Source of the DNA: Mucidula mucida
Taxonomy: Eukaryota; Basidiomycota; Agaricomycetes; Agaricales; Physalacriaceae
DNA length: 64,000 bases
NCBI GenBank assembly: GCA_015501055.1
Contig: JADNYV010000049.1
Coordinates: forward strand, 124,001-188,000
Direction: 5' to 3'
This document shows, in pieces, positions 10,562-21,790 of this stretch. The notes below the pieces were generated by a model that saw only the letters and a list, made by a program, of their open reading frames with translations, ran no database searches and was not told the origin of the DNA. Position 1 is the first letter of the stretch. Every line of letters starts with the position of its first letter. A program made the translations under genes and the position numbers.

Positions 10562-12546
10562 TCAGCTCTGTTTCCAGTATTTGAAGTCTGCTGGAACTAA
10601 TGTCGGTCGTCCATGTCCAGTGTTGTATGCACCAAATGACGCTCCGATGAACGTAGGGCCTCTATATGAAGTATCAGCACAGGAACGAAAGAGAAACAAA
10701 GAACACGAACATTGTTGAACTGTTGAAGGACGCAGTGTACTCAAAGTCAGAGGCTCCCTCCGCATATCCTAACGTGTATTTTGTAGAATTGCCGATGATT
10801 GTCAACCGAATGGGTTCATCGCAGTGTTAATTCGGTGTAAACCACAGTCGCCACCGTGTCATTGGCAGGAGTGAGTGCCCACGGACCGACTTGCTTTGCA
10901 CGCGTCAGAGTGCGCGTAACGATGTATCGTTTTCCACCGTCGCTGGTTATCCCAATGTCATTATGCCTCGCCTCGTTGACATATACAGTAATCCCGCCTC
11001 TGTCAAATCGACTGGGACTGAACTCTAGCTGCGTTCGAACGTTTGTTCATAACTCGTCTGTTGCGCAAGAGCATGGCAGGACTGTCTCGATCTCCCGGCG
11101 CATACGAGTTTCCCAGAATGCGTAGATACCCTGGGCGATCAGCGAGAGTGTGAAACTTCTTGTATGGTGTGCGCAGGTAGATGAATGACGCGTCAAGCTC
11201 GCTAACGTCCGAAAAGTCGCTGTCATATGTCTTGACGGGATCCACATCCTCGAGGACGCCCTCCAAATGCTCGGTCAGAGGCTCGCCGCCGTTGAAGACA
11301 GGCCATCCATCCTCCCATGTGACGGGGAACAGGTAAGTCTCACGACCTAGTTGGCTTCCCGCCTGAGGGCGCACGGCCAGCGCAGTTCCAAACCAGGTTC
11401 CATCCTCTAGTTCTACCAAGTCGGAGTGACCTGTGTTCTGAACAGGCAGAGAAAGATTCGCTCCGTTGTATAGGATGGGATTCTTGGGGTTGTTTTCCCA
11501 TGGGCCAGAAGGGGACGGACCGCGTTGAATAGTGGCGCGGTGCGTGACGCCAGTGCCGCCTAAACCAGACATTCAATGTCAAACAACCGTTGCGTGAATG
11601 GGAGGTTTCCCTGACCTTCAGCAATCAACAGGTAGTATGTCCCGTTTATCAGATATACATGGGGACCTTCAGGCCTGACTGCAGCCGTGACGGGAAGAGT
11701 GCCGTTGAAGATCAATTCAGCAGGAGTGAGTGAATTTCCAGTAGCGATATCGATTTTGTTTTGATATATCCCGTAGATATTTTCGACCGCGTTGTTGATT
11801 CCTGCCCAAGTGTAGTATACCTAATATGCGTTCAGTGCTAATGTTCGATCAGTTTCAAGTGAGCTCACATCGCCATTGGTATCCCAGAACAAGTCGGGAT
11901 CGTATCCCAAGGAGTCTGATAATCATGTTTTTTATGCCTTAGCACTCGGTGGGCCCTGTTTTCCGCTTACCGACGTAGATGGGGTCACTCCAGCTGTTTG
12001 AAAAGATGTCCGTCGTCGTGATATAGAAGGATCGAGGAAAGAGCTTCAGTTCCGCTAGAAACGCCGTACCATGAAAGAGCTCCAGGTTAGCTGCCGAATC
12101 AAGGCCTACCAGTGTAAACATATCTCGCAGTCGTCGTGAGATAGAAGACGCCATCGTGATACCTCAACGTTGGTGCCCAAATGCCTTCACAAACGCAATA
12201 TCAATCTTACAACACACACCATACGTAGCAGACCCACCTCCATTGAAAGGCGTCCCAAACAAGGCCAGCTGGGAAGGTCTATTTAACGCGTGCCCAATCA
12301 ATTCCCAGTCCACGAGGTTTCTGCTGTGGTATATCGGATTTCCGGGCCACGTCTCGAATGTAGATGTCGCGATAAAAAAGTCTTTCCCTACGCGCACGAT
12401 CGTAGGGTCTGGGTTCCATCCGGGAAGGATGGGATTGATGAGACTGTGAACGCACGCTGAAGACGCGTTTATAGGAGCTTCTTGAACTCGAAGATGTGAA
12501 GCGTACCTTGCAGTGCGAAGAGGACAGAGATACACGAGAATTTAGC
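10562..12546 (-). CDS. glycoside hydrolase family 43, secreted, with frame lesions
   Basis: GH43 enzymes (beta-xylosidase / arabinofuranosidase type) act on plant cell-wall xylan outside the cell. The five-bladed catalytic domain shows NPILPGWNPDPTIV with the expected catalytic Asp, GGIWAPTLRYHDGVFYLTTT, DSLGYDPDLFWD with the expected supporting Asp, and AAVRPEGPHVY with the expected acid Glu. A C-terminal beta-sandwich (GH43_C2-like) follows, ending LVPADFKYWKQS. A signal peptide (FSCISVLFALQA) is present, but its frame is one base away from the only nearby ATG at 12546. Further breaks lie near 11061-11068 (LLR to QQTSYEQTF), 11025-11035 (FER to LEFSP) and 10816-10822 (TLR to EPIRLTI). Either four base errors or a decaying gene. 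Exact substrate cannot be called. Confidence 0.8.
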
Positions 12547-12580
12547 ATCTTGTATTGTAGATAAAAGACATAGGATTGAG

Positions 12581-12588
12581 TTTTTATA
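12581..12588 (-). promoter_or_regulatory. TATA-like box upstream of GH43 gene
   Basis: On the minus strand this reads TATAAAAA, about 35 bases upstream of the proposed GH43 start. Position and sequence fit a TATA element with a short 5' UTR; inference only. Confidence 0.45.
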
Positions 12589-13293
12589 ATAGCGCCTACT
12601 TAGCGAGCGGACCGGTCGGTCATGAGGCGGTCTGGTCATGGGAGGAACGCATTGTTCTGCCAAGTAGACAAGCCCCCGACGGTCCGAGAGAATGAAGACT
12701 GGCAGTGTCCATGAAGACAAAGACATCGAACGCCGGGCGGCGCTCATTTTAGACAGACTTTCGTACTGCCTTTGACGGGTATATCTCGAAGACGCGGTAC
12801 TCTTAGTCCCAGACAGCGTTAGACGAATCACAAAAGACACAGGACGATGCGAAAATTCCTCGGGGAATTAGATGGGGTCCTAAGGGCAAGGAAAAGTTGA
12901 CGCGAAAAAGGTGACCTCGCACGTATAGCAAGGATACTAAACTAGCCCTATGAAGAATTATGCGTTAAGGAGCCCCGCGCAGTTGAAGGAAGCTCACGTT
13001 CACCATCCGGAGATAGGATGAATGACACGATGTGCTCATCAGTGGCACTTCAAATGGAAGATACGCACGCATACTTCTGAACGCGGGAGGTGAGAGGTAG
13101 GTCATCGATACGCACATGAATGACATCTACGTGCTGCCATCGCGTCTCTTTCGTCGGATCACGGTCTGAGGTGTTCTTTTCATTTAGTTTCCGAAGTATA
13201 GCATAAATAGACATTGAAACGGATGCTAAAGAGTGGGGTGAGCATAATAATCATCACCGGAATCGTGCATACGCACTGAAGACTGTTACTTTA
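12589..13293. other. intergenic, no gene seen
   Basis: About 700 bp between the GH43 promoter and the 3' end of the acyl-CoA dehydrogenase gene. Long frames exist on the minus strand but have no family features or sensible start. It should hold GH43 upstream regulatory sequence. Confidence 0.45.
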
Positions 13294-15490
13294 TTAAAGC
13301 TTGACTCGTGCGACTTCTCCGACACGTCCAAATACCAATGCAACATCAGTAGCCTCTCGCTCCTTCGACGCTGCTTGAGCCCGTATAACATCTTCAATTG
13401 CCGCGACTAAGCCTGCTTCCATGATCCATCGCCTGAAGACTTCGCTATCAAGCAGGCTGTCAATCGAACCCGTTGCTTGGGACCATACAGCCTGTTCCAA
13501 CAAGAATAAGGCAGAAGCAACATATCCCATGAGCATCAATGCCGGTCGAGGAAGCAGGGTCGGAACAGGTGGTCGATAAGCCGATTCCAAAGTACCGAGT
13601 GCCGTTTTGAGAACACGAAGAGGTTCTTCGATCGTGTTGGCAAGAGTTTCGGAACAAGAGCTGATTACGGCCTTGGCCCACTGAAATAACTGTTCGATTC
13701 AATGGAAACTTCAAGGTATAAGGTTCTTACTGCCACGAAAGCTTGAAGAACCCAGGACTCTTTGAACGCGCGCAAGAGATCTAGGGATAAGACTGTCGCG
13801 GTTCCTTCCCAGATTCTATCGAATAATAAAACGGTGAACACATGTTAGAGGGAAGAGAATGGACACCGACTTCTCAACAAGACTATCCCGCAATAGGCGC
13901 CCGATCTGAGTCTCCTCCATATATCCTTGCCCACCCAAGGAAACCATGGCCTCTTCAATCGCGCCAGAGGTCTTCTCAGCGGCAAATGCCTTCGCCACAG
14001 GCGTCAGTGCTCTCAACATTCCCTCTTCTTCTCGGGTAGCCCGACCGCATTCTGACTTGCCGAGCAATCTGATAGTACCGAAAACCAAGTGCGCTAGAGC
14101 TCTATACGTGATATTGATCCCGGCTAACTGCGCAACGTGGAGGGGTGTATCGCGTAGAAGTCGCTGTCCGCCTTGTATAGCGCGTACGTTGGCGTAAGAG
14201 CTAGCGATGGCAAGGCATCGACGTATGTAACCGACCGACGCTACCGCACACCACGCACGTGTAATATTGAGAACTGGCGTGATGCTCTTAACACCTTGGT
14301 TAAGTTGACCAATCAAATACGCCTCCGAGCCTTCAAGAGAAAGCTCGGCTGTGGGAACAGGTTCGGTTCCAATCTTTTTCTTGAGGCGATGAACGAAGAT
14401 TCTATTACTGTTGGCAGACGGTACAGGAGCCGTCGAATCGCGAAGCAAAGGCGTCCGAAGGGGAACGAGGAAAAGAGAAAGACCCCGGGACCCCGCAGCC
14501 ACAGTACCGGTGCGAGCGAGAGCTATGGCGATGTCACTTTCCGTGGCGCTGGAGAACCATTTGAAACCATTGAGGGTGTATTGCTCCCCAAGTAGATGTG
14601 TCTTGTCATCCGAAGTAGCCGTGGTCTCGGTCACGGAAACGTCGGATCCGCCAGGACGCTGAAAAGGATATAGTGAGGCCAGGGCATGATCAAATATATG
14701 AAAGCCATACTTCAGTCATCCATTGCCCAGAAACGTATGCTCGGGAGGGATCGCGACTGCAACTTGTCATAAGTGAACTTTATCTTGTCCAAAAGTTTGA
14801 ACAGACCTGACTAAACGTGGATAGATATGCTCTTTCATAGCAGGAGAGCCCACGAGCTCAATAACCCTGGCGGCTCCATCTGTCATAGCGAGTGGACAGA
14901 AAGTCTGGCCCAGCCACTAGTCAGTGATGTCGATGACAGCCCATCTAAAGCAAAAAATACCATATGACAGTCTCCAGTTATCAATAAGGCTTTGAGAAAG
15001 CCATACGGACGGCTATATTGACCGTATTTACGTTCGTAAAAAATCCCTGGAAGACCTTCTTCCTGTGCTCGAGCTTTGATGAGGCGGAAGCCTTCGCTTG
15101 AGCGAAGGTCATCGATGCGCTTACCCCACTGGTCGTATTGAGTGAGCGTGGGGGATGCCACACGCGCGCCGAGTGCCCGTATATCTTTGGAAAGCATTCA
15201 TAGTACTGATACAGAAGTTGCTGCTTGACATACCATTTTGGATCGCGTTCCCAAACCTTACCAAGTCAGGCTCGATCTCATTGAGAACGCTGAGAGGAGA
15301 GGCCCGTCAACTTTAGGCTTCAAAATGTCTATATATACATACTCTGCAGGGAAGGTCCTCCTAAGTAACGCCGGTAGCACTGGGTCAGATAGCAGAGGAT
15401 GGCCTTCCTCAAACAAAGGCTACAAACAATCAGTTTAAAGACTGAGATGCTTTGGGTACTCACAATCTGGAATCCTTCCTCAATACGCAT
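13294..15490 (-). CDS. AidB-like acyl-CoA dehydrogenase family protein
   Basis: Flavoprotein of the acyl-CoA dehydrogenase fold, closest in motif content to the AidB branch, whose bacterial member is linked to alkylation stress. The first exon gives MRIEEGFQI, then PLFEEGHPLLSDPVLPALLRR; introns are GT-AG throughout. The central domain reads WMTERPGGSDVSVTET, the signature around the substrate and flavin site, then YTLNGFKWFSSATESDIAIA. The C-terminal helical domain has GGQRLLRDTPLHVAQLAGI and AMVSLGGQGYMEETQIGRLL, then a divergent helical tail ending VGEVARVKL. No frame breaks were needed: an apparent one near 15290 is explained by a GTATGT intron. The real substrate is not deducible. Confidence 0.85.
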
Positions 15491-17058
15491 CGTGAAGGTC
15501 AACTAGAAAGAACCGTTGCGACGGTGTTTCCGGTCCAGTATGAGCGCTAGTCACGCGCCTCGAGCCCTGGCGCCGGCGTCATAATCACGGAGCAGTCAGG
15601 GGACTGACAATAGATGTCAGAATGAACAGCCATGGGATATCGAAGTAGCCGAAGGTACATCTGCAGCGCGGATGAATGGCGTGCTCAACAACTACCATAA
15701 ACGATGAGCGTGGAACAGCTGTTGAAAGATTACCGAACTCAGTTGGTGACCTAAGTCGATCAAGTGCCTAGACCTTGTTTCGGAGATGACCGTGAGTGTT
15801 CCGCACTAAGTTCAAGAACAACGGAAGGCGAGTGCCACAGTGTGGGTTCCGACTTGCAAGGTATAAGGGATGGCGAGGATTCCTAAGCATTGGTGACTGT
15901 AGCCTATACGCTAGCCGCGGTAGCGAGAACTCAGTACAAGCTTCTCTAGCCTACTATCAGAAAATCTTTTTTTTCACGATGTTGATTGGTCTCTCTTGAT
16001 ATCGGCGTGCGAAGGATGTGAAGAATCGAACGTTATAGAAACGCCGAGGTATAGCAGATCAAAGACAGAGGTAACTCAAGCTCTTTGGGTGGTCCGACGA
16101 ATGAGAGCAACCCACAATCATTGACATTGTCCTACAACCTGGAGTGAGATGTAGTCATGATTTGTTCACAATTCTATGAGATAGATATGCGCCGCTCGTG
16201 CGATGCCCCTGCGCACGCCAGTGCTAGAAGGCAGATTTAGTTGAAGATAAGTGACTACTACTGAAAGTTGAACGTTGAACGGCCGTGAGTATAGCACACC
16301 TTGCAAACTGAAAAATTAGGTTGACGATCGCTCAATCAAGCCTCGAAGATGCATCGGAGAGTTCGTGCTCTTACCGGAACTTGCTAGATCGAGATGATCC
16401 TGTAGCACCATATTGACGCCGTATTCATCCATGGCCGGTAGATAAGCAACTGAATGGGAGGAGCACGTAACAACGGCAGCGCCCTTCAGCACGATATGCG
16501 CAACGTCTTACTGCAGGGGGGTGTCAGAAGGGTGCTGTTGACTAAGTTGTCAAGGGCTTGGAATTGACGGTGTCGACGAGACAATCATTTGTCGAGCTTG
16601 CAGATTAGACACAACGAGAAAGACATGAACGGCAACCCTTGCGGCCGCCACGACTGTTGCATTGCCTCTCGCATAGATGTGCACGAGAAATCAAGAACAA
16701 GAGTTGTGGTAGCCGAAGAGAGGACCGTTGAAGCTATCCGCAGCGCTAGACTGGATGCTAGGCGTGAATGATAAGGAAGGGATACTGATGGGCAGTCACC
16801 GGTGGTCGCTCCTCTTTTATACTTCCTTGTGTTATGGCGATTATTTATTGGTTGGTTATCACGCGAGAAGGCGTATCAAACGCGCTATGTCGAGACCTGC
16901 CGATCGGCATTGTCGGCCCGATTTTGGCGACGTCAGTGAGTCGAGGCGGATGAGCTCACCTCTGTGGGGCACTATGAACTCGCGTTAGTATAAGGCTGAA
17001 AGAAACTAAAACCTCTAGCTCCACTGTCACATTCACTCATTTACACCATACTGTAGCC
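15491..17058. other. long intergenic region, no gene seen
   Basis: About 1.57 kb between divergent genes with only short scattered open frames and no recognisable motif. A TATAAG at 16989-16994 lies about 65 bases upstream of the next gene's ATG and may be its TATA element. Confidence 0.4.
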
Positions 17059-17720
17059 ATGAGTTCCATCGGAAACAAGATCAAGTGAGTTGTACTTCGC
17101 CCATTAGTTCTAGCGCGTTACTGACAGGAGACACAGAGGCGCGGCTCAAGTCGTCCACGGCATGTGTTAATGTGTTAAATGTCAAGATTGCAGTGCTCAT
17201 TCTGATGGTAGGTGTAGGCGAAAATATACGCGGCACGGGTTTGGGAGCAGCCGATACAATTGCGCACGAAGGGGAGAATAAGGGCGACGCGATTGCCCAG
17301 AGAGGCCGCGAGGAGATGAGCAAAGGAATGGCCAACATGGGTCGTCGAGCGCCTGCGGAAGATCAATCCTACACCGATACACGAGCACCAACGGTTTCCG
17401 GTCACACGAATCAAGGTACGTCCGCGAAGCTGGAGCTATCTTCAAACAATCTAATTGAGAGCGTTGCAGTTGACGGCACTGGCGCACATCCACGCGGTTA
17501 CAATGGTGCCGTGGGCACGGAAACTCATTCAATGCCCACAGGAAAGATGCCTAGCGGTACACACACGTCCAACCAGCACCCAAACCATCACAGAGACGAC
17601 GCTATATCGAACGAACCGGACGCCATCAACGTTGGGAGACAACATGAGTTCCAAGAATATCAAAGTCACCCGGAGTTGGGGGCTTATAACGAATCGGAAG
17701 ATCGTTCTAGTGCCCAATGA
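17059..17720 (+). CDS. small hydrophilic conserved fungal protein, function unknown
   Basis: Not assigned to a characterised family. The start ATG gives MSSIGNKIKGAAQVVHG, followed after a second intron by VGENIRGTGLGAADT and a charged low-complexity tail rich in Gly, His, Asn and Glu (KGDAIAQRGREEMSKGMANM, later HTSNQHPNHHRDDAIS), ending SEDRSSAQ. Introns are about 17092-17137, 17188-17214 onward (exact borders uncertain) and about 17416-17469. The make-up, very polar with a KGAAQ-type amphipathic start, resembles small stress-associated (CsbD-like or LEA-like) proteins, but that is only a resemblance. A TATAAG element lies upstream. Confidence 0.65.
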
Positions 17721-19688
17721 TCATGTCAAGTCAATTGTACGACAGTAATCACCTTTGGAGAAGTAACACACAGTTACAGCAATTGCAAAATGGGGGACAC
17801 ATACAGTCACGGCATCCCGAACATACCATCGTTTATCCGGCATGCATTTCAGCCCTTCGCGTTCGCATGTGAGAACGGGGACCGAGTGCCGCCATGCGCC
17901 ACGCTATCCAAAAGTGGAAGCGATGTGGCTGTGTACATATAAAGAGAAAGAATTTCGCGCTTTTATCTGCTCTGTGCTCATTGAACCTCCAACTAAGGTT
18001 TGTAGACTCCCATAGCATCAGGACAGCTCATTAAGAAGGATTCAGGATGATTGGGGCATTCAATACAGACCTGATCCACTTCAAGTAGTCGCTTTGAACT
18101 CCAGATTCCAGCGGCAGGAGTAGTGATAGTCGAATCCTGTTGCGTTCAAGGCTTCAACTGGTACTGCGCAGACCACCGAAGTATCCCCGTTTTCAGCTGG
18201 ATAATCTTTAGTAGACATCCAGATACAGAGGAAAGGCATACCGTATGATCAACGTCGACGTGAATGTACGAAAAGACGTGGCAATATCTGGGGTCTGTTG
18301 AAGCCAATTCACTCTCAACACCAGCGCGGGCGCGCACAGAAGTAGATTCACAGACGATTTCGGGTCCCAGGTCCAACAAATAGAAACGCTGCAGAGATAT
18401 AATAGAGGTAGTCCTGGTCAATTACAACGAGCAAGCCAAGACAGAGTTGTATTTTGGGGCCATGAAAAAATAATCAAGGGCCAATTCAATTAGCCGTCCG
18501 ATCACGCAGTCCTGGCACTTCGCGCTCCCTCGTCCTCACCGTCTTGCACTCACTCGGACGACGAATCCGGTCTACCCAGACGAAGAGCACAAGGAATCAT
18601 CCGAACGAAGCAGGTTCTATAGACCTGCATGTCGCACGAGTGTACGAGGTTCGACCTCAACATGGTCGAAAACTGGGCACTATCTGTTCCCAAGGATCTC
18701 GGGTGGTGAGAATATTTTCTATAATTGGTCCAGCTACCTGATATCGTTAACACTTACCGGATTCCTGAATTTCCTTCAATTGCTTCGCGGGAGGTGTGAA
18801 CAATGGAAAGATAGACGGGAGGACCTCTTCTTTGCTAATGGTCGACTAGTACTAAAAACTGCCTCATGAAGATCTTAGAGCTGGATTCTAAAGTCGTACT
18901 CAAGGACTTCAGCACGCGCTCTACATCAATCTTCATACTTTGTGGATCTCGTAGGACATGCTGGTGGTGATCCTTGTGAGCAGTTGCTCGTATCCTTGAA
19001 ATAAATCGCGCGGTTTGCATTCAGGAATCATGCTGGTAAGTTTAATAGGTTTTTGCATTGACTTGACATACCCGTTAGATATACGGTGTCGTTTTAAACG
19101 CTGTCCTCCTCACCTTGGTTGATGCGCGTCTTTCGCCATTCTTGGCTTCTCTGCTGTTACTGGTCCGGATCCTCGTATATTCCCATCGTTCGTCGCCAAT
19201 ACCAATTCGATTTCTCTATCAGTAACAAGATCGCTTGGAGTCTCAGAGATGCTCATGAGCCTTATGATCACGTGATCATGTCTATAGAAGAAGTATTGAA
19301 ACCTAGTAAACCGCGCTATTGGTAGGAACAAACGCACATTTTGAGTGGCTTTTGTCTGTGTCGATGTCGACTGGAAGGGCTGAGGTGAAAACTTCGCGTT
19401 TCATCACAACGTTTCTCGGTCGCCTCCCCTGGTAGTTCTGATGTGCGGTTCCGCGTCTAGTCCAGGCAAAATTCGTCGGGCCCGTCACTATCGTGGTGCT
19501 GAATGCTGTTGTGGCCGGTGCGCCCACAGAGGAAACGAGGCGGAGCAGTTTCTGGTTGTGTGACTCGGAAAGAAGCTCGCTCAACGAATGTTCTTGCCTA
19601 AAACTGATACGCCGTCGCCACCAGGCCGATAAAAAGTTTAAAAACATAATGCCTGCACTCACCTGCTTTCCACTGCCTCTCATCTACC
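17721..19688. other. intergenic, possible unrecognised or decayed coding segments
   Basis: No gene could be assembled across these 2 kb. Two segments read more like protein than background: minus strand about 18010-18420 (for example RFYLLDLGPEIVCES, and a 40-codon open stretch containing AVPVEALNATGFDY) and plus strand about 18540-18840. A GTAAGT at about 19034 on the plus strand resembles a splice donor. None joins into a known family, so they are noted, not called. Confidence 0.35.
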
Positions 19689-20206
19689 ATGGATAAGCAT
19701 CCCATTGTGCCTGCATCTTATTTCCGCCTCCCAACGTACCGGGAGAGCCATGGTCGAAGGTTCCATCCGTATCCTCGCTACGGACCTCCTTTGACTGTGA
19801 AGCCCCTGGTTAGTTGGTCCTTTTCACAGCTTGTGCTCTCACTGACGTTTTCCTAGGCCATTGATTCTACGATGACATTCGAGCGCCTTGCAAAGGTACT
19901 CACTTCAATGTCACTCGAATTATTGAAGACAGTTTACACTGACCTATAGATGTTCGATGATGCGGAGAGGCCCGCAGAATCCGGTACTAGCTCGAAGCCT
20001 GCAGCTCCAGCTCCAGCTCCAGTTCCCAAGAGTCAGCCACAGTCCGATTGTGGGAGTTGTTCATGGTCGCCTTGGTAGGTCTTGATTCTTTGCGTCTGTT
20101 GTAGATCTGCCTCTCACCTCAATCACTTTCTAGGGCATCGTCGCTTCCTGGACAGCTACGAACACTGTTGAAGGTGGAACCAGATGTGAAAACGCAGGAC
20201 AAGTGA
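19689..20206 (+). CDS. small unrecognised proline-rich protein
   Basis: Exons read 19689-19808, 19857-19895, 19950-20074 and 20134-20206, with good GT-AG introns. The protein is about 118 residues: MDKHPIVPASYFRLPTYRES, then RRFHPYPRYGPPLTVKP, MTFERLAKMFDDAERP, a Pro-Ala stretch (AAPAPAPVPKSQP) and DCGSCSWSPW, ending LLKVEPDVKTQDK. The CxxC pair could bind metal or form a disulfide, but no family is recognised. The stop is read through a GTGAGT that could instead be a donor, so the C-terminus is uncertain. Confidence 0.6.
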
Positions 20207-20430
20207 GTCGGGCCTTCTTCTTTTTTTGTAAGAATGCTCATGTTCACAAGGTGACTTGACGTATTCCCGCACTTCCTTATTACCCTCCACCCGCCGACTC
20301 CCACGAAGTCAAGGCAGCACAAAACAATTCTCCGGTTCGTCATGATACGTCACGCTTTGGTCGCTAGTTGTCTTTCATAGTAATACTGCTTCTGCTTCTT
20401 GTTCGTCGCTTGCATTGTTGTGCTTCGACC

Positions 20431-20452
20431 CTTGTTCTTGTTCTTGTTCTTG
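20431..20452 (+). repeat. short CTTGTT/TTCTTG tandem repeat
   Basis: CTTGTT units repeat in tandem between the two genes, in an otherwise featureless 392-bp gap (20207-20598). It is a simple microsatellite-type tract. Confidence 0.7.
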
Positions 20453-20598
20453 AAATAAAAATGATCAACGTGTACGCTCCATCTGACAAAACTTTTTTCA
20501 TTTGAAGTACACCCACTACTCTCCCCCGATGTATAGTGATTCTAGCGTTAATGGCGAATAAATAGAAATCAAGACAATCAGAACTGCCATCCCTACCT

Positions 20599-21578
20599 TC
20601 AGGCCGTCATCTGCAACGAATGCTGCCATACGGCTTCCTTCTCCTCATCAGAGTAACTGTATTGTGCAGTTCCCGCGTCGTTACCTTTCTCGTCGCGCAG
20701 GAACCAACCTTTCTTCCCATCAAGCAGAGCATACAACATATATTCCGCGCTTTCTTCCGGCGTAATAGCGAGAAGGTACGCCAAAAGGATGATCAACGGC
20801 GCCAACAGACGGGCAGGCCAGCGCTTGTATATGTTGGACAGCTGGGGCGTGTTGACGAATCCAGGGAAGATATGCGTAAACCCAATGTCGGGATTACGCT
20901 TCGAGAAGCCCTAGAGTAATGGTGCATGTGTTGTGTTTGTCGTGTGGCGAATAACGTGTGAAGCTTACCTCGATCATGATATTGTTATAGGCACCCGACC
21001 AGGCTGCGGCTTTGAAAGCGCTATACCGATTCTTCATATCGAGATTGTCCAGTTCGAGAGGAGGAGAACTCTTCGAGCCTAGAATAGAAAGGACGCTGGC
21101 TTGCTCCCCGGCATCGCTAGCTTTCTGCAACAAGGGCAACAGCGACTGGATGAACTTGAAACGATGGTAAGCGCAAAGCGAGCATCTTGTCGAGACCTTC
21201 TTCGGTTTCCTCGCGTCCCGAGAGTTGAATGAAACCAGCGGAGAGTACCAGAAAGTTGATTTTCGAGACTTTCTGGCCGAGCTCGGTGCATGTGCCGCTG
21301 ACGTTCTTCATTAAAGACGCGTCACAGGACATGAATTCGCGTAAGATCGGCTTTCCGTCTTCGTCAAGAGGCGGGGTTGGCAGCGAAGCGAACGTCTTCT
21401 CGGCGGCGGCGCGATTCCTGCCAATAACAACGAGATGGACATTGCCACCCGTGTAGGAGGCGACAGCTTTGACCATGGCCTCTCCGATGCCAGAAGTGCC
21501 ACCGACAAATACAGCAACAGGTACGTACGACGGTTTGAACGCCTCGTTGGCAGCTTTGACAATGGGGAGTGCAGGCAT
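20599..21578 (-). CDS. short-chain dehydrogenase/reductase
   Basis: NAD(P)-dependent SDR of the type common in fungal accessory metabolism. The Rossmann glycine motif is VFVGGTSGIGEAMVKAV (about residues 22-38). NFLVLSAGF takes the place of the usual NNAG region, and the active-site stretch is around MKNRYSAFKAAAW, although the usual YxxxK spacing reads as Y-S-A-F-K. The C-terminal half (GFTHIFPGFVNTP) is followed by a hydrophobic segment LLAPLIILLAYLLA that could anchor the protein. The intron is 20911-20968. A shift is required near 21166-21171, between MLALR and YHRFKFIQSLLP: one extra base or two missing. Substrate unknown. Confidence 0.82.
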
Positions 21579-21790
21579 GACGGTGGTTGTTGGTAGAGGA
21601 ATAGAGTCATAATATTGCGAAGGCTACGGTACCGATGATTGATGTTTGTCATTCATTTGCCACGCAGCGAGCTACAGGAAAAACGTACGATGGAAATAAC
21701 ACTACATGTAAGATATATTGAGTTAATAATAATATAGATGTGCAAGCCGGAAAGATGTGAGATCGTAAACCCAAAACATTAGATCATGAA

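Noticed and set aside
12469..12840. Long minus-strand frame extending upstream of the GH43 start
   Set aside because: The frame carries the signal peptide, but the upstream part has no family features and crosses the TATA-like box, so it is not taken as an N-terminal extension.
15250..15345. Apparent frame break in the AidB-like gene between the FPAE region and VLNEIEPD
   Set aside because: A GTATGT donor and a CTCAG acceptor define a normal intron that joins the two frames exactly.
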